Of a stretch of 5,067 nt of DNA, positions 4,311 to 5,067 are shown piece after piece. The notes beneath the pieces were generated by a model. It worked only from the letters and a program-made list of their open reading frames with translations. It searched no databases and was not told the origin of the DNA. This stretch comes from an uncultured Collinsella sp. Lineage in GTDB: Bacteria > Actinomycetota > Coriobacteriia > Coriobacteriales > Coriobacteriaceae. The position numbers were made by a program, and so were the translations under genes. Positions within the stretch are counted from its first letter, which is position 1; every line of letters starts with the position of its first letter. Where the stretch lies: assembly GCA_900556285.1 (NCBI GenBank), contig USOF01000117.1, positions 1 through 5,067 on the forward strand, in the 5' to 3' direction.

Positions 4311-5067
4311 ATGGCTCAAGATAAGTTTGACGTGGGCGGCATGACGTGCGCCGCCTGCCAGGCGCATGTGGACCGCGCCGTGAGCAAGCTCGACGGCGTC
4401 CAAAGCGTCGCGGTCAACCTGCTCGCCGGTTCCATGATGGTCGACTACGACCCCGCGCAGGTCTCCCCCGACGATATCTGCACCGCTGTCGATCGCGCGG
4501 GTTACTCGGCCTCGCCCGTCAGTACGGGCACCGAAGCCGCCCCAAACGGCAGCGCGCAAGCCAGGTCCGGCGCCGCTCATATGGAGTCACCTACCAATAA
4601 GTTGGAGGCCGCCGCCTCCGCCATGCGCACTCGTCTCATCGTCTCGATTGTATTCCTCATTCCGCTGTTCTACATAGGCATGGGGCACATGCTCGGCTGG
4701 CCGCTGCCCAGCGTCTTCACCGACCACACCCACAGCATGACGTTGGCGCTCACCGAGCTTGTCCTGCTCATCCCCATCGTCTACGTCAACGACGCGTACT
4801 TTATCAACGGCTTCAAATCACTCGTGCACGGCGCGCCCACCATGGACGCTCTCATCGCCGTCGGCGCCACCGCGTCGATCGCCTGGTCGCTCTATGCCAT
4901 GTTTATCATGGCCGACCAGCTGGCAACAGGTCAGGTGCACGAGGCCATGATGACGAGCATGGACAACCTGTATTTTGAGAGCGCCGGCACCATCCTGTCA
5001 CTCGTCACCGTGGGCAAATACCTCGAGACGCGCAGCAAGTCCAAGACCGGCGGCGCTATCGAGGCGC
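4311..5067 (+). CDS. copA: CopA-type copper-exporting P1B ATPase, N-terminal part
   Basis: The frame is open from ATG 4311 to the window end (252 full codons), and the rest of the gene lies beyond. AAAGGAG (4299-4305) sits five bases before the start. Residues about 4-67 are a single heavy-metal-associated domain with the metal-binding motif GMTCAAC (10-16; C13 and C16). A Ser/Ala/Gly-rich linker follows to about 100. Three hydrophobic helices are visible: about 108-130, 145-160 and 178-200. GAPTMDALIAVG (174-185) and the stretch FESAGTILSLVTVGKYLE (222-239) are typical of CopA. The CPC metal site, phosphorylated Asp and ATP-binding domains would lie downstream. The protein pumps Cu(I) out across the membrane using ATP. 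The upstream CsoR-like operator supports copper rather than zinc or cadmium. The family usually has about 750-850 residues. Confidence 0.93.
   Translation, partial: MAQDKFDVGGMTCAACQAHVDRAVSKLDGVQSVAVNLLAGSMMVDYDPAQVSPDDICTAVDRAGYSASPVSTGTEAAPNGSAQARSGAAHMESPTNKLEAAASAMRTRLIVSIVFLIPLFYIGMGHMLGWPLPSVFTDHTHSMTLALTELVLLIPIVYVNDAYFINGFKSLVHGAPTMDALIAVGATASIAWSLYAMFIMADQLATGQVHEAMMTSMDNLYFESAGTILSLVTVGKYLETRSKSKTGGAIEA

Overview
The window is GC-rich, gene-dense bacterial DNA. It probably comes from a gut actinobacterium of the Coriobacteriia, with Collinsella as my best guess. That rests on codon style, the look of the copper ATPase and kinase proteins, and the type of intergenic repeat. There is no rRNA or other marker gene, so the assignment is an inference. 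The first 41 bases are not genomic: they match the Illumina Nextera read-2 transposase adapter plus 7 bases that look like the end of an i7 index. The contig therefore ends in untrimmed library adapter.

Layout. At 42-173 (minus strand) lies the first 44 codons of an unidentified acidic, alanine-rich protein, cut off by the adapter. From 174 to 761 there is a long gene-free stretch. It holds two 57-bp palindromic repeats (445-501 and 526-582) and a consensus -10 box (649-654) for the next gene. At 762-1724 (+) is a 320-residue protein with a C-terminal FHA domain. Its real start is a GTG behind a strong ribosome binding site. From 1725 to 1895 is a gap with a possible terminator and a striking 61-bp hairpin with perfect 19-bp arms. 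At 1896-3980 (+) is a 694-residue transmembrane Ser/Thr kinase: cytoplasmic kinase domain, one membrane helix, and an extracytoplasmic DUF6273-like domain. From 3981 to 4310 is a candidate terminator, a second pair of the same 57-bp palindromes (4023-4079 and 4103-4159), an orphan half-site, and a promoter overlapped by a CsoR-like copper operator. At 4311-5067 (+) is the N-terminal part of a CopA-type copper-exporting ATPase, which runs off the window.

How the genes may work together. The FHA protein and the kinase look like a two-gene phospho-signalling module. The kinase would sense something outside the membrane through its C-terminal domain. The FHA protein would read phosphothreonine on the kinase or its substrates. 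The copper ATPase appears to be a separate transcription unit induced by copper through CsoR-type derepression. The most unusual structural feature is the set of four oriented 57-bp palindromes, arranged as two evenly spaced tandem pairs on either side of the FHA/kinase module.
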